Source of the DNA: Candidatus Aenigmatarchaeota archaeon
GTDB lineage: Archaea; Aenigmatarchaeota; Aenigmatarchaeia; CG10238-14; SCSR01
Reading direction: 5' to 3'
Assembly (NCBI GenBank): GCA_030616125.1
Contig: JAUWXZ010000006.1
Coordinates: 1 to 15,681, forward strand
Length of the DNA: 15,681 nt
Shown one piece after another: positions 7,640 to 14,994 of the stretch (within the stretch, counting starts at the first letter, position 1; every line of letters starts with the position of its first letter). Under the pieces are notes generated by a model. That model was given only the letters and a program-made list of their open reading frames with translations, ran no database searches and was not told the DNA's origin. A program made the position numbers and the translations under genes.

Positions 7640-8120
7640 TTAACTCACCATAAGTTGAATCAAAGGCAACGATCCTGCTTACTTCAAACTTTACAGGTTT
7701 TACGACGCTTCCCGGAAATGAACAATTAATTAACCTAGTAGGGGGTGTTCCACTGGAGTTTAAAAAAATTGAAAATTGATAATCTGTACTAATTAGTCTC
7801 TTTATTTCATCATAATGTGTCTTACAAGTATTATTAAACTCAGCAATTTTATCCATGGATAAAAAATTTGTTTTGTTTTGAGCATGATCCAATAAACCAA
7901 CCCTTTTTGCAGATGCTGTATCTGTATTCCAGTCTAAAGGTTCTCCGGGATCGTTTACAAGTAGTTCGGATATTTGATAAGCTTCTGATTTAAGTCTTTG
8001 AGTGTTAATTTCATTTAGATAAGCAGCAGGGTATACTATCACCCTAAAAAAAATGTAAGTTGCAAATAAGATGAAAACAATTACAGAAATTATGTACTCA
8101 ATTGAAATTTGGGCCTTCAT
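7623..8120 (-). CDS. Class III signal peptide pilin-like protein
   Basis: A 165-residue prepilin-like protein. It starts MKAQISIEYIISV, a near match to the QxSxExxxL motif of EppA-processed archaeal prepilins. Cleavage is expected between Ala3 and Gln4, leaving a hydrophobic helix (5-30) to form the filament core. Downstream, residues about 46-95 contain SEAYQISELLVNDPGEPLDW and then RVGLLDHAQ, a segment (leucine-rich helix, PG.P..W, then GL) that I recognise from many archaeal pilin-like proteins encoded with such ATPases. Two Cys (99 and 133) could form a disulfide. It begins 4 bp after the platform 2 stop and overlaps the following gene. Best guess is a major or core minor pilin; which of the operon's pilins is most abundant cannot be told from sequence. 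Confidence 0.82.
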   Translation of the reverse strand: MKAQISIEYIISVIVFILFATYIFFRVIVYPAAYLNEINTQRLKSEAYQISELLVNDPGEPLDWNTDTASAKRVGLLDHAQNKTNFLSMDKIAEFNNTCKTHYDEIKRLISTDYQFSIFLNSSGTPPTRLINCSFPGSVVKPVKFEVSRIVAFDSTYGELIVELW

Positions 8121-8124
8121 AAAC

Positions 8125-9069
8125 TCACATCACTCCAAATCCAACTAGGAGGAAAAACGTACCAAGTACTATTGCAACTAGGATCAAACTATGTTTCAAT
8201 CCTGCTACGAGCGAATTCTCACTAATTTGACCTGCGATCAAACCACTGCATGCACCCTGAATCAAACATGTAAAGAAAAATAAAGATAGATAATGACCTC
8301 TTACAGATAAAGGGTCTAATGAGGTATCTATCGTAGAAAAAAGATGTCGAGTAGTTGATTCAAACAATGAACATATGTTGCAACCAACACCGGAGCAAGA
8401 TTCACAAGGATTTACCAATGTAACATATTCTCCTCCACCAGCAGACATTTCAAAAACCGGAATAAGAAGATTATTTATGACGACAACTATCACAATAAAA
8501 ATTAAAGAAATCGCGTACATCAAAACTGTGTATTGACTTAACAAACTTCTTTTTTCCTTATCAGAATCTTCCAATATCGTAGTACTATCAGCAACTGATT
8601 CCAAAACAGAAACAACACTCCCTCCAGAAATATAAGACTCTCTTATAATTTTTATAGCAGTATCCAATCTTTTACTTCTTTTAACTCTCTCGGCAAACTG
8701 ATCTAGAACTTTATCAAGTGACATCCCCCAACTAATTTGTTGGGACATTTTTTTAATTTCTTTGGATAACGTACCATAATTTAATTTACTTGTGGTGATA
8801 ATCGCTTGGTGAAATGGCATTCCGGCTCTTATAGATTCTATTAAATCCCTTAGAAAAGCGGGAAATTTGCTTTCCATTTCCTTAAATTCTACAAATTTTT
8901 TATACCTTATCCAAAACTGTGGGCCTGCTATGACAAAAACTGAAAGAAATACGCAAATACTTAAAAGAAGTGGTTCACTAATGATTGCAATTAATATAAG
9001 AGATAATGATATGACTGATGAAATTAGTAAAATTTTTATTTCTGGTATAAGTTTTATTTTCAAACTCAT
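8125..9069 (-). CDS. Type II/IV secretion (T2SSF) platform membrane protein 2, TadC/ArlJ-like
   Basis: A 314-residue inner-membrane platform protein of a type IV filament machine. Two N-terminal membrane segments (about 10-31 and 34-50) are followed by the cytoplasmic T2SSF helical domain, with FPAFLRDLIESIRAG (69-83), WGMSLDKVLDQFAERV and SGGSVVSVLESVAD. Membrane segments at about 181-205 and 258-280, and the C-terminal helix 291-313, complete it. The external loop between 206 and 257 holds Cys222, Cys225, Cys230 and Cys233 (CX2CX4CX2C), unusual for this family as far as I know. The start codon overlaps the stop of platform protein 1 (ATGA type), indicating coupled translation. It should work with platform 1 and the ATPase to move pilin subunits into the filament. 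Confidence 0.88.
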   Translation of the reverse strand: MSLKIKLIPEIKILLISSVISLSLILIAIISEPLLLSICVFLSVFVIAGPQFWIRYKKFVEFKEMESKFPAFLRDLIESIRAGMPFHQAIITTSKLNYGTLSKEIKKMSQQISWGMSLDKVLDQFAERVKRSKRLDTAIKIIRESYISGGSVVSVLESVADSTTILEDSDKEKRSLLSQYTVLMYAISLIFIVIVVVINNLLIPVFEMSAGGGEYVTLVNPCESCSGVGCNICSLFESTTRHLFSTIDTSLDPLSVRGHYLSLFFFTCLIQGACSGLIAGQISENSLVAGLKHSLILVAIVLGTFFLLVGFGVM

Positions 9070-9935
9070 TCACCACCTGGGGTTGTAGACCTAATCAATA
9101 TGATAAAAAGTACGGATACTGCTGGTACAAGTAAAAAAATCATGACAAATTGGAGGAAAATTATATTGGTCGCAGCTCCACCTATTGCAGATATTATTGC
9201 AGTCAGGATTGTAAAAAATATTGTACCAAGAATAATAACCGTAAGATAGACTTCTATGTAAAGTGACAATGTGTGAGAATATTCATAGAGAGTTCTTCTA
9301 TATTCACTAATGAAAGTTTTTGATTTCTCTTTTAAATATAGAGCCAAATCTCCTCCGGCCATTATAGTAGAAAGTATACCCCAGAGCAGTTCTTTAAAAT
9401 TTTTTGATGGAGATCTTTCAATGGCTCTTTCTATGGCAGTATTTATATCAAAACCAAACATTTCCATATCTTGATTTATCAGGTTAACTTCCTCTGTTAT
9501 GGCTTTATATCCACTAAACTTAGAAAAAATTTTAAAGACTTCATGCAAAGGCAATTTTGACCCGGATACTGTTGATAAATATAAAGAAGCAAATGGTAGA
9601 TTTTTATCTAATTTTTTAGCCTTTTCTTTGATTATAATTTTAGGGTATGTTAAAAAAACATAGAAAAGTAATGCTGCCAAAAGAATTGAAAGACCAAAAG
9701 CCGCCGCGAAACTGAACACAAATTTTTCAAAAATAAAAACAAATATACAAGATAAAACTGGTAGTCCAACTAGAAAAAATATAAAACATGAAAGCAATGC
9801 TGTACTCAGATATTCTTGCAAAGATATTTTAAATCTAGCCGTTTTTAGATCTGTTTTAGTTTCGGTAAAATAATAGGAAATACTTTCACTTAACTTACTA
9901 AACAACCTAAAAGCCGTTCTGGCATAAAAACCCAT
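9066..9935 (-). CDS. Type II/IV secretion (T2SSF) platform membrane protein 1, TadB/ArlJ-like
   Basis: A 289-residue platform protein, first of the tandem pair. It has an amphipathic N-terminus and membrane segments at about 48-72 and 78-102 (numbering from the GTG at 9947). A cytoplasmic T2SSF-like domain follows, with LPFASLYLSTVSGSKLPLHE, a feature of the archaeal FlaJ/TadB group, and then TIMAGGDLALYLKEKS. Two C-terminal membrane segments lie at about 230-254 and 262-286. ATG at 9935 is preferred because GGGTGA at 9949-9944 sits 8 nt upstream and the ATPase stop codon ends 1 nt before it. An upstream GTG at 9947 would add four residues and overlap the ATPase gene by 11 bp. In archaella both T2SSF repeats are in one ArlJ chain, whereas here they are two genes. 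Confidence 0.87.
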   Translation of the reverse strand: MGFYARTAFRLFSKLSESISYYFTETKTDLKTARFKISLQEYLSTALLSCFIFFLVGLPVLSCIFVFIFEKFVFSFAAAFGLSILLAALLFYVFLTYPKIIIKEKAKKLDKNLPFASLYLSTVSGSKLPLHEVFKIFSKFSGYKAITEEVNLINQDMEMFGFDINTAIERAIERSPSKNFKELLWGILSTIMAGGDLALYLKEKSKTFISEYRRTLYEYSHTLSLYIEVYLTVIILGTIFFTILTAIISAIGGAATNIIFLQFVMIFLLVPAVSVLFIILIRSTTPGGE

Positions 9936-9936
9936 T

Positions 9937-11682
9937 CTAAATTTCACCCATAATCGTGGCTATAAGTTTTCCAGGAGAACTATAATATGCATTAACAATT
10001 TTGTTAACCTCCATATAATCAAGGACATTTTTTTCTTTCATCCAATTTAAAACAACAGTTCTTCTTTTCAGCTCTTCTATCAATTCTTTTTCACTTAATC
10101 CTGTCATATCAGAAATTTTTTTCAAAACTATACTTTTGTTAACAACTTTGATCTTATCACTTATAGGATCCCATTTGAAAACTTGATTTACTACTGGAGA
10201 TTGGGTTTTAGAATCGTATTCTATCATTTCAAGAATTTCAGTAACCCTCCTCACAGATTTTCTCCTATGTCTTACTAATGAGAGAAAAACAATTAAATCT
10301 AAACTTCCTATAAGAGGCGCTGGTAATGAAATTGGTGCTGTAGTTAATCTATCCATAAGTCTTCCAATATTTTCTGAGTGAATGGTTGATAAACTGGCAT
10401 GACCCGTAGCTATTTGCTGGAATAAAATATATGCTTCTCTTCCCCTTACTTCACCGACTATTAAATATTCTGGCCTTTGTCTGAAACTTTCTTTTAATAA
10501 ATCAAACATATCAACTTCTCCAATTTTACCTTCTATAGAAATAGAAGTTCTAGCAACAGTTGGAATCCAATGAGGATGGGGTAATCTTAATTCTGCTGTA
10601 TCTTCTATTGAAACAATTTTTTTCTCAGGTCTTATAAACAGTGATAAAACATTCAACAAGGAAGTTTTTCCAGAAGCAGTGCCTCCCGAAATTAGTATAC
10701 TTCTTCCAAAATCCACTGTCAACCAAAGAAAAGCCAGACTTTTGACATCTACAGTTCCATAATTAAACAAATGAACAGGAGTCAAAGGTTTTTCTGTAAA
10801 TTTTCTTATTGTAAAATTACTTCCTCTCCTTGCAATATCTGTTCCCAAAGTAGCCTGAAGTCTTGAGCCATCTGGCAAAGTTGCATCTACCAAAGGCTTG
10901 GCTATAGAAATAGATTTGCCAGATATTTGAGCCAATCGAGTAATGAAAGAATCTAATTCATCCGAATCAGGAAACATGATGTTTGTGATTATAGAACCTA
11001 TTTTTGGGTTTCGATGAAATACAAAAATTGGTATTTCCACTCCATCACAACTTATATCCTCAATTTGAGGGTCTCTAAATATGGGTTCTATTTTTCCTAG
11101 ACCTATAAAATCTCTTTCTATATAATATCTCAGAATTTGTCTTTCTGTTAAGCTAATTTTAAAACCAAAATAATCGATAAGGTCTTCTATCTGTTTATTT
11201 AAATATTCAGTTGCTTCTACTTTTTTCAACTTTGAAATATCTATATCAAGTTTTTGCTCTAAAAGTCCCTTTATTTTGCTTAAACTTTCTTCGAGTTTAT
11301 CTGTTAACTCTGGCTCTATAATCTGATAAACATTCTTATTCAGTTTAGAATCCCAAAAAATTTTCGCATAAGCAAAAATCGGCTCATCTTTTGCAGGAGT
11401 TCTTGGAATAAGTGGATAAGTAATGGTAGGAATTGGTTCTGTTTCCTCCAGTTTAAGTTTACCTATTTCTGCTTTTCTTATAGAAATTTCTGGGATCTCG
11501 AAACCTTCAATTTTTCTAATCTTTTTTTTCGGTGCTAATAATTCCAACCCACCCGTTATTTCCATCGGTGATAATGGTTTAACTGGAAAGGGTGGTTGTG
11601 ATGGGGCAGGAGCAACGCCCGAAGCCAAAAGAACCCTATATCCTTTAACAAATCTCTGCAGTATTTTTCCTGCTATTTTCAT
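9937..11682 (-). CDS. Pilus assembly/secretion ATPase (GspE/VirB11 superfamily, ArlI/TadA-like)
   Basis: A 581-residue cytoplasmic hexameric ATPase that powers assembly of the type IV filament. The C-terminal motor has Walker A GGTASGKT (333-340), the Asp box IEDTAEL (359-365), the Walker B region GEVRGREA (410-417) and the His box GHASLSTIHSEN (427-438). The middle domain (about 125-300) contains IEDISCDG and RLQATLGTDIARRGSNFTIRKF, typical of archaeal FlaI/PilB-type ATPases. The first 100 residues are unusual: a basic amphipathic start, a Pro-rich linker (24-40) and charged sequence of unknown role. ATG 11682 overlaps no coding sequence (the upstream stop ends at 11683). AGAGG at 11695-11691 lies 8 nt upstream as a ribosome binding site. 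Without an ArlH/FlaH gene nearby, an adhesive or secretory pilus is likelier than an archaellum. Confidence 0.93.
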   Translation of the reverse strand: MKIAGKILQRFVKGYRVLLASGVAPAPSQPPFPVKPLSPMEITGGLELLAPKKKIRKIEGFEIPEISIRKAEIGKLKLEETEPIPTITYPLIPRTPAKDEPIFAYAKIFWDSKLNKNVYQIIEPELTDKLEESLSKIKGLLEQKLDIDISKLKKVEATEYLNKQIEDLIDYFGFKISLTERQILRYYIERDFIGLGKIEPIFRDPQIEDISCDGVEIPIFVFHRNPKIGSIITNIMFPDSDELDSFITRLAQISGKSISIAKPLVDATLPDGSRLQATLGTDIARRGSNFTIRKFTEKPLTPVHLFNYGTVDVKSLAFLWLTVDFGRSILISGGTASGKTSLLNVLSLFIRPEKKIVSIEDTAELRLPHPHWIPTVARTSISIEGKIGEVDMFDLLKESFRQRPEYLIVGEVRGREAYILFQQIATGHASLSTIHSENIGRLMDRLTTAPISLPAPLIGSLDLIVFLSLVRHRRKSVRRVTEILEMIEYDSKTQSPVVNQVFKWDPISDKIKVVNKSIVLKKISDMTGLSEKELIEELKRRTVVLNWMKEKNVLDYMEVNKIVNAYYSSPGKLIATIMGEI

Positions 11683-12102
11683 TTAACTTGCCTCTACTTT
11701 ATTTTTGTTTTTTATTAAGATTATAGTTTTTGCAGAAGAGGAATTGCCAGAAAAATTTAAAGTTGAATTTAAATTGTGAACAGAGGATAAATAATTTTTA
11801 CCTCCAGGTTGACTTACAACATTCAAACCAGATGAATTTAGATATAATTCATGAAAATAACCTCCAGTTCTATTTTCGATCTCTACTGAAACACTTACAA
11901 AATCGCATCCTTTACAAGTATCAAAAGAGTTAATTATCAGAGAAGATATATAACTATTGATTAATTTTCTTGTAGAATTTGTAATATCTCCACCCAAGCT
12001 ATCTGCTCTCAATTTAAAAAGATTACTAAAGGCGATAAATACCGATAAACCAATGAGGAAAAAAAGTAAAAATTGCATTATAAGGTATTGGCCTTTACCC
12101 AT
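11683..12102 (-). CDS. Small pilin-like or stator-like secreted protein with CxxC
   Basis: A 139-residue protein of unrecognised family. MGKGQ is followed by one hydrophobic helix (about 6-28) and then an extracellular domain with several N-x-S/T sequons (for example 42, 77, 89, 112, 116, 120). The signal resembles a class III prepilin (basic, GQ, hydrophobic), although the position-5 Glu of typical pilins is missing (QYLIMQ). The polar domain contains CKGC (63-66) and a beta-rich pattern. In size and layout it resembles ArlF/ArlG (FlaF/FlaG)-type stator proteins as well as minor pilins; I cannot decide between these. It begins 5 bp after the preceding pilin-like gene and ends directly before the ATPase gene, carrying the latter's ribosome binding site within its 3' end. 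Confidence 0.65.
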   Translation of the reverse strand: MGKGQYLIMQFLLFFLIGLSVFIAFSNLFKLRADSLGGDITNSTRKLINSYISSLIINSFDTCKGCDFVSVSVEIENRTGGYFHELYLNSSGLNVVSQPGGKNYLSSVHNLNSTLNFSGNSSSAKTIILIKNKNKVEAS

Positions 12103-12107
12103 TCTAT

Positions 12108-12731
12108 CTAAATAGTAATTTCTATTTTTGTTGTAATATTGTTATTTTCTTGTATTGTTTCTCCGAAGGAAATGCCAACTTTTTTGGTTGTTGAACTAGT
12201 AACTCCTGTTGCAATTAAACTGATCTTAAAACTTCTACCCTCAGATTCATTCAATGGTCTATACCAAACTCTGTAATAAATATTATAACCATCACCAACT
12301 AGTTCAGCTTTAGCACAAATAACAGAAGCCTTATCTATACCAAGATCACCACTAGGAGGAGGACATCCCGCTTTTGGTTTAGGCGTCGTTAAAGATACCC
12401 AATCACCTGCAGCTATATTGGTAGCCCTGCTAAAAAACATAAATTGAATCCAATTCCCTGTTTCATTTAAAATCCATAGGCCTCCTTTATCCAAACTGAA
12501 AGTTTCTTCACCTCTTCCTACTTCAGCAATAAACTCAATCTTACGAGGTAAGGAACTAGGATTGTCTTGATCGAAATGACTTCCTATTCTTTTTACCAAA
12601 GCCTCATCCTGTCTTTTTCGAATTAAAGGAAGCCCCCAAGTTAAGGCAGCAGAAGTTAAACCTAAGGCTATCACCACAATCAAAATCGCAGTAATTATAC
12701 TAACTTGGGCCTTTGAGTTCATATGAATCAT
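12108..12731 (-). CDS. Pilin-like protein with class III-type N-terminus
   Basis: A 207-residue predicted secreted filament subunit. MNSKAQVSIITAIL fits the QxSx(E)xxxL processing motif except that Glu is replaced by Ile. Cleavage is expected between Ala8 and Gln9 of the long form. The hydrophobic helix runs to about residue 36 and is followed by basic RKR. The remaining domain is rich in beta-type sequence (WILNETGNWIQF, YNIYYRVWYRPL, SFKISLIATGV) with Cys123 and Cys139 as a possible disulfide. The ATG at 12731 overlaps the previous stop (ATGA), indicating coupling. Met4 (12722) is an alternative start giving the compact signal MNSKAQ. No Shine-Dalgarno site is visible for either. Its place as the first pilin-like gene of the operon, and the lack of Glu5, fit a minor pilin or a specialised subunit. 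Confidence 0.72.
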   Translation of the reverse strand: MIHMNSKAQVSIITAILIVVIALGLTSAALTWGLPLIRKRQDEALVKRIGSHFDQDNPSSLPRKIEFIAEVGRGEETFSLDKGGLWILNETGNWIQFMFFSRATNIAAGDWVSLTTPKPKAGCPPPSGDLGIDKASVICAKAELVGDGYNIYYRVWYRPLNESEGRSFKISLIATGVTSSTTKKVGISFGETIQENNNITTKIEITI

Positions 12732-13201
12732 TGTTTGGGTGGAAGTGGTTTTCTCAATGGTAAGGTATGTCTTAATACAGGTTTTCTCAATCTCTTTTCA
12801 ATTTCTTCTAGGGCAGACAACACAGATTCATTACTTTCAACTATTTTTTTGTTTGCTTCAACCAATTTCTCAATTTTTTCTACAAAAGGTTTAGAAGACT
12901 CAGAAGGAGGTGTTGTCTCTTCAGTTGCAGCAGCTTTTATAATTGACAATAATTCACCCAATTTCGAAACTAATTCGTCCAACTTTGCTGGCAATCTCGA
13001 CAATTCGATCCTTAGAGCACTATTTACCTTTACTAATTCATCCACTAAACCTTGATTCATTTTTATTATATCCAGTAATTCTTTTAAAAACTCTCTGACG
13101 TCTATTGTTGGACTAAAAGATTCTATTTTCTCTATTCTTTTTTCAAGTCGTCTTAAAGGATGTAAAGGAATTAATTCAAATTCGTGTTGCTTCTCTGGCA
13201 T
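12728..13201 (-). CDS. Coiled-coil cytoplasmic protein heading the pilus operon
   Basis: A 157-residue protein that I cannot assign to a named family. It has no signal peptide or membrane segment. The N-terminus carries FELIPLHPLRRLEKRIEKIE, with the basic amphipathic stretch HPLRRLEKRIEKIE. Long Leu/Lys/Glu heptad helices follow (about 33-90). A Thr/Pro/Ser-rich break at 93-105 leads to a second helix (107-140) and a basic Pro-rich tail ending PLRKPLPPKQ. This architecture suggests a soluble scaffold or regulator that binds the ATPase or platform from the cytoplasm, comparable in layout to the coiled-coil ArlC/D/E proteins of archaella, though I see no diagnostic ArlC/D/E motif. It overlaps the next gene by 4 bp. 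The ATG at 13201 follows a TATA-like region with no good ribosome binding site. Confidence 0.62.
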   Translation of the reverse strand: MPEKQHEFELIPLHPLRRLEKRIEKIESFSPTIDVREFLKELLDIIKMNQGLVDELVKVNSALRIELSRLPAKLDELVSKLGELLSIIKAAATEETTPPSESSKPFVEKIEKLVEANKKIVESNESVLSALEEIEKRLRKPVLRHTLPLRKPLPPKQ

Positions 13202-13213
13202 TTTCCCACTAAT

Positions 13214-13258
13214 TATGTTTAAATTTTCAACTAATAAAAGTTTAACTTTAAAGATAAA
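13214..13258 (-). promoter_or_regulatory. Putative promoter of the pilus operon
   Basis: The 63-bp gap between the thermosome stop and the coiled-coil gene holds two TATA-like minus-strand boxes: CTTTAAAGTTAAAC near 13257-13240 and AAAATTTAAACATA near 13228-13215. Either could start an operon transcript with a short leader. The same bases contain the probable terminator of the thermosome, so the two functions would overlap. The call is by eye only. Confidence 0.35.
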
Positions 13259-13263
13259 GAAGA
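13229..13263 (-). terminator. Possible T-rich terminator after the thermosome
   Basis: Immediately after the thermosome stop codon the minus strand reads TCTTCTTTATCTTT (about 13262-13249) and then ACTTTTATT (13238-13230). No stable hairpin is evident. U-rich tracts like these are the usual archaeal termination and aCPSF1/FttA-cleavage signals. Strength and use are unknown. Confidence 0.35.
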
Positions 13264-13264
13264 T

Positions 13265-14911
13265 TTAGATTTCTCCAGGAGGCATTCCTGGCATTGGTGG
13301 GCCTTTCTCTAGTTTACTTGCTGCAATTACATCGTCGATTCTCAAGATCATCTCAGCTGCTTCTGCTGCAGACGTTATTGCCTGAATTTTTACTTTTAAT
13401 GGGTCTATAACCCCAATTTCGTATGCATCAACTGTTTTTCCAGAGAGGACATTTATTCCGAAATTAATTTTTCCTTGTTCATGTGCTGCTCTTAATGCAA
13501 CTAAAGTGTCAATTGGGTCCAAACCGGCATTTTCTGCTAGACTTCTTGGTACAATCTCCATAGCGTCTGCAAAACCAAGAACTGCTAATTGTTCTCTCCC
13601 AGAATATTTTTCAGCAATTTTTTTTAATTTTCTTGCAACTTGTTCTTCTGGCGCTCCTGCTCCGGCAACGATTTTTCCCAATTCAATAGCAGAAGCTAAA
13701 GCTCCAATTGCATCTTCCACACTACGATCAACTTCATCTACAACATGTTCTGTACTGCCACGGACTAAAATAGTAACTGCTTTTGGGTCTTTACATTCTC
13801 TTACAAATATCATTGATTCACCTGCAATTTTTTGTTCTTCTACAAGTTTGGCAAATCCTAAATCCCCTGAAGTTAAATCATCCAAATTACTAACTATTCT
13901 TGCTCCTGTAGCCTTAGCTAAAGCTTCTATGTCAGATTTTTTAACCCTTCTTGCTGTCAAAATTCCCTTTTTAGCTAAATAGTGCTGAGCTAAGTCATCT
14001 ATTCCTTTTTGACAAAAAAGAACATTTGCATTGGACGCGGTAATTTTTTCAACCATTTCTTTTAGCATTTTTTGTTCTTGCCCAATAAATGCTTGCATTT
14101 GTTCAGGAGATGTGATCCTAATTTCAGCATCTGTCTCGGTTTCTTTTACTTCTAAAGCAGCGTCAACCAAAGCAATTTTCGCATTTTCAAATTTTTTTGG
14201 CATTCCTGGATGAACAACTTCTTTATCGATAATAATTCCTCTTACCAGCTCAGTTTCTTCAGAAGAACCCCCATGTTTTTTTACTCTTTTTACATTGTCT
14301 TTATCTATAACAATTTTATTACCAATTTTTTGAGCAATGGTTTTTACTGCATCTACGATTAATCCAGCTAATTTAGGTGACGCCCTTTCTACTGATTTTC
14401 CAGATATTGCCGTGATTACAATTTTCTTTAGAGTTTCTACATCTTCTAGAGAAATTGATTTTGCTGATTCAGATAATATTTTTAGAGCTTCTTCTTTAGC
14501 AATTTTAAAACCTTTTGTAATAACAGTAGGATGAATTTCTTGATCTAGCAATTCTTCGGCTTTTTTTAATAGTTCTCCAGTAATTATTACTGCTGTAGTT
14601 GTTCCATCTCCAACCTCTTCATTCTGGGTTTTGGCAACTTCAACCATCATCTTTGCTGCAGGATGTTCGATCTCCATTTCATCTAGGATTGTTACGCCAT
14701 CATTTGTAATAACAATATCCCCTATAGAATCTACCAACATCTTGTCCATCCCTTTTGGACCTAAAGTTGTACGAATAGCATCCGCTACTGCTTTAGCAGC
14801 TGCGATGTTGTTTCTTTGAGCATCTCTACCTCTTGTTCTCAAAGTACTTTCAGGTAAAATTAAAACTGGCTGACCTCCTAGCTGACCCATCATCGCTTTA
14901 CCATTCGACAT
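13265..14911 (-). CDS. ths: Thermosome subunit (group II chaperonin)
   Basis: ATP-driven double-ring chaperonin subunit that folds cytosolic proteins. At 548 residues it is full length. The equatorial ATP site is visible as TTLGPKGMDKML (48-59), NDGVTIL (70-76) and GDGTTTAV (101-108). The C-terminal equatorial half has EVDRSVEDAIGAL, then VAGAGAPE where many relatives have GGGAxE. The apical domain with the built-in lid protrusion lies in the middle, marking it as archaeal group II and not GroEL. The tail, PPMPGMPPGEI, is short and Met/Pro/Gly-rich, a variant of the GGM-type tails. The ATG at 14911 is fixed by a strong GGAGGT site and a TATA-like box, suggesting high expression. Only one subunit gene is seen here; others could exist elsewhere in the genome. 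Confidence 0.97.
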   Translation of the reverse strand: MSNGKAMMGQLGGQPVLILPESTLRTRGRDAQRNNIAAAKAVADAIRTTLGPKGMDKMLVDSIGDIVITNDGVTILDEMEIEHPAAKMMVEVAKTQNEEVGDGTTTAVIITGELLKKAEELLDQEIHPTVITKGFKIAKEEALKILSESAKSISLEDVETLKKIVITAISGKSVERASPKLAGLIVDAVKTIAQKIGNKIVIDKDNVKRVKKHGGSSEETELVRGIIIDKEVVHPGMPKKFENAKIALVDAALEVKETETDAEIRITSPEQMQAFIGQEQKMLKEMVEKITASNANVLFCQKGIDDLAQHYLAKKGILTARRVKKSDIEALAKATGARIVSNLDDLTSGDLGFAKLVEEQKIAGESMIFVRECKDPKAVTILVRGSTEHVVDEVDRSVEDAIGALASAIELGKIVAGAGAPEEQVARKLKKIAEKYSGREQLAVLGFADAMEIVPRSLAENAGLDPIDTLVALRAAHEQGKINFGINVLSGKTVDAYEIGVIDPLKVKIQAITSAAEAAEMILRIDDVIAASKLEKGPPMPGMPPGEI

Positions 14912-14917
14912 TATTGC

Positions 14918-14923
14918 ACCTCC
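14918..14923 (-). promoter_or_regulatory. Strong Shine-Dalgarno site of the thermosome gene
   Basis: GGAGGT lies 6 nt before ATG 14911. It is the best ribosome binding site in the window; most other genes here have weak or no sites. It confirms the thermosome start codon. Confidence 0.8.
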
Positions 14924-14956
14924 AAATTTAATCCGAAAATATAAATGTGTATGTGG

Positions 14957-14975
14957 GTATATAAATATTTAAGCT
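14957..14975 (-). promoter_or_regulatory. Putative thermosome promoter (TATA box region)
   Basis: On the minus strand, AAGCTTAAATATTTATATA precedes the thermosome gene. A TATA box here would place the transcription start near 14940, giving a leader of about 28 nt that carries the GGAGGT site. The purine-rich GTAAAG just upstream could act as the TFB-binding element. No heat-shock operator could be recognised by eye. Confidence 0.5.
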
Positions 14976-14994
14976 TTACTACATCTAGTTCTGT

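Noticed and set aside
6116..13201. Archaellum (archaeal flagellum) operon
   Set aside because: No ArlH/KaiC-like ATPase and no multiple archaellin genes are present, and the platform is two genes; a non-motility filament fits better.
13202..13264. Hairpin terminator after the thermosome
   Set aside because: No stable stem could be paired by eye; only T-rich tracts are visible, so only a low-confidence T-rich terminator is listed.
13506..13982. 158-codon plus-strand open frame inside the thermosome gene
   Set aside because: It is exactly antisense to a highly conserved thermosome region, has no ribosome binding site or recognisable protein pattern, and is a by-product of the opposite frame.
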